Source: Flavobacteriaceae bacterium
GTDB lineage: Bacteria; Bacteroidota; Bacteroidia; Flavobacteriales; Flavobacteriaceae
Length of the DNA: 6,479 nucleotides
Direction: 5' to 3'
Assembly: GCA_002713495.1 (NCBI GenBank)
Contig: PATA01000004.1
Location: 71,437 to 77,915, forward strand
Shown: in pieces, positions 5,674 through 6,479 of the stretch
Layout: each line of letters begins with the position of its first letter
Position numbering within the stretch: position 1 is the stretch's first letter
Notes under the pieces: model-generated
What the model was told of the DNA's origin: nothing
Database searches by the model: none
What the model saw: only the letters and a program-made list of their open reading frames with translations
Translations under genes and position numbers: made by a program

Positions 5674-6479
5674 TTGTTTTCTTGTAAACTGACAATGTAT
5701 TCATTGCACATATTTTATTGGTAAATTTATTTTCTAATGTTTTTTTACCGTTTATTATAAATTTCTTCCTCAGTTCATTTGAATATACCAATTTTTTAAT
5801 TTTTTCAGCAAGCATTTTATAATCATGTACATCAACCAAACTTCCATTTTCGCCATCAAATATAACCTCAGGAATTCCTCCAGCTTTTGTTGAAATAATT
5901 GGAATTTTTGCATGAAAACCTTCTAAAATACTTAATGGTAATCCTTCTCTAACAGATGAAAAACATAGGCAATTGAATTGAGATAAATATGAAGATGCAT
6001 TTTTTTTATGTCCAACTAGTTTGATGTATTTATTTATGTTTAATTTCTTAATTAAGCTATGGTAATTAAAAGTTAAATCGCTGTGTTTTCCAATTTGAAA
6101 ACAAAAAATATTTTTTTCTTTAAGATTATTTGTTAATTCATATATTGCTTTTATCAGTGTATTTAAATCTTTTGCTTTTGAATGATTTGCGATTGAACCA
6201 ATTATGAAAACGTTGTCATCTAATTTAAGCTCTTTTCTTATATTAAATGAGGAATTGGAATTTAACCTATTTAAATTTATTCCATCGTAAACCAAATTTA
6301 ACTTTAATTTATTTTGACTACTTAATGTATTTGAGAAATTTTCTTGAACTGCTTTAGAAACACAAATGAACTGATCAATTTTTTTAAAATTATACTTTAT
6401 TTTGCTAAATGAACTAGATGAATCACTTATTCCTTTTTTTGAAAATACTGAACCAATTCTTTTATTAAATATTATTTGA
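5663..6479 (-). CDS. GT4-type glycosyltransferase (GT-B fold), 5'-truncated by window edge
   Basis: A retaining-type glycosyltransferase that transfers sugar from a nucleotide-sugar donor, probably at the inner face of the cytoplasmic membrane in polysaccharide or lipid glycan assembly; donor and acceptor are unknown. The frame stays open to the window end, so 271 C-terminal residues are visible and roughly 90-110 are missing. In visible numbering, FICVSKAVQ (37-45) and LVYDGIN (62-68) end the N-terminal Rossmann domain and linker. The donor-binding domain includes IIGSIANHSKAKD (92-104), FQIGKHSD (127-134) and IKLVGHKKN (152-160). The EX7E motif is REGLPLSILEG (E178 and E186), followed by AGGIPEVI and GENGSLV. 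The HRRVDF-like stretch common in related flavobacterial enzymes appears degenerate (KRIGSVFSKKG, 6-16). A TTG at 6295 is an internal codon, not the start: coding similarity continues upstream. Neighbouring sugar genes, if any, lie beyond the right edge. Confidence 0.94.
   Translation of the reverse strand, partial: QIIFNKRIGSVFSKKGISDSSSSFSKIKYNFKKIDQFICVSKAVQENFSNTLSSQNKLKLNLVYDGINLNRLNSNSSFNIRKELKLDDNVFIIGSIANHSKAKDLNTLIKAIYELTNNLKEKNIFCFQIGKHSDLTFNYHSLIKKLNINKYIKLVGHKKNASSYLSQFNCLCFSSVREGLPLSILEGFHAKIPIISTKAGGIPEVIFDGENGSLVDVHDYKMLAEKIKKLVYSNELRKKFIINGKKTLENKFTNKICAMNTLSVYKKTIEN

Noticed and set aside
6293..6295. TTG as the start of the glycosyltransferase
   Set aside because: Upstream codons remain open to the window end and encode family-typical sequence (FICVSKAVQ), so the gene is cut by the edge rather than starting here.
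1..6479. Possible mobile element, CRISPR array, RNA gene or defence/biosynthetic island
   Set aside because: I found no transposase or integrase, no regularly spaced repeats, no tRNA-like cloverleaf or rRNA stretch, and no set of genes matching a known or coherent new multi-gene system; the A/T homopolymer runs are explained by base composition.

Overview
The window is a very AT-rich, gene-dense stretch of bacterial chromosome. Genes are packed with gaps of 1 to about 95 bp, two convergent pairs overlap at their stop codons, and no Shine-Dalgarno-like sites are visible. Signal peptides ending in short motifs such as FSQ or LAQ, a DUF6090-like membrane protein, and Bacteroidetes-type NadB and GT4 sequences all point to Bacteroidota. 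A streamlined, probably marine member of Flavobacteriales is the likeliest source (inference from style; no marker gene is present). Both window edges cut genes.

Layout. Positions 3-1256 (+) hold the last roughly 417 residues of L-aspartate oxidase (NadB, NAD biosynthesis). Facing it on the minus strand are two pairs. The first is a TauE/SafE (TSUP) transporter (1653-2384) followed after 1 bp by a small secreted protein (1253-1651). The second is a single-pass DUF6090-like membrane protein (3257-4006) followed after 7 bp by a predicted outer-membrane beta-barrel (2479-3249). A 74-bp divergent intergenic region then leads to a small secreted orphan on the plus strand (4081-4494, TTG start). 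Next come two tandem, clearly paralogous DoxX-like four-helix membrane proteins on the minus strand (4487-4822 and 4826-5170). A third small four-helix membrane protein lies divergently beside them (5222-5653, +). The window ends in a 5'-truncated GT4-type glycosyltransferase on the minus strand (5663-6479).

How the genes work together. Only NadB (quinolinate/NAD synthesis) and the glycosyltransferase (surface polysaccharide or lipid glycosylation) have roles that can be named with confidence. The rest is a patchwork of short envelope-associated genes: transporter plus secreted partner, inner-membrane anchor plus outer-membrane barrel, and three tiny four-TM proteins. I see no mobile element, CRISPR array, tRNA or rRNA, and no clear multi-gene defence or biosynthetic system. 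The most interesting leads are the coupled envelope pairs and the cluster of small four-helix membrane proteins. No gene-free stretch exceeds 300 bp.
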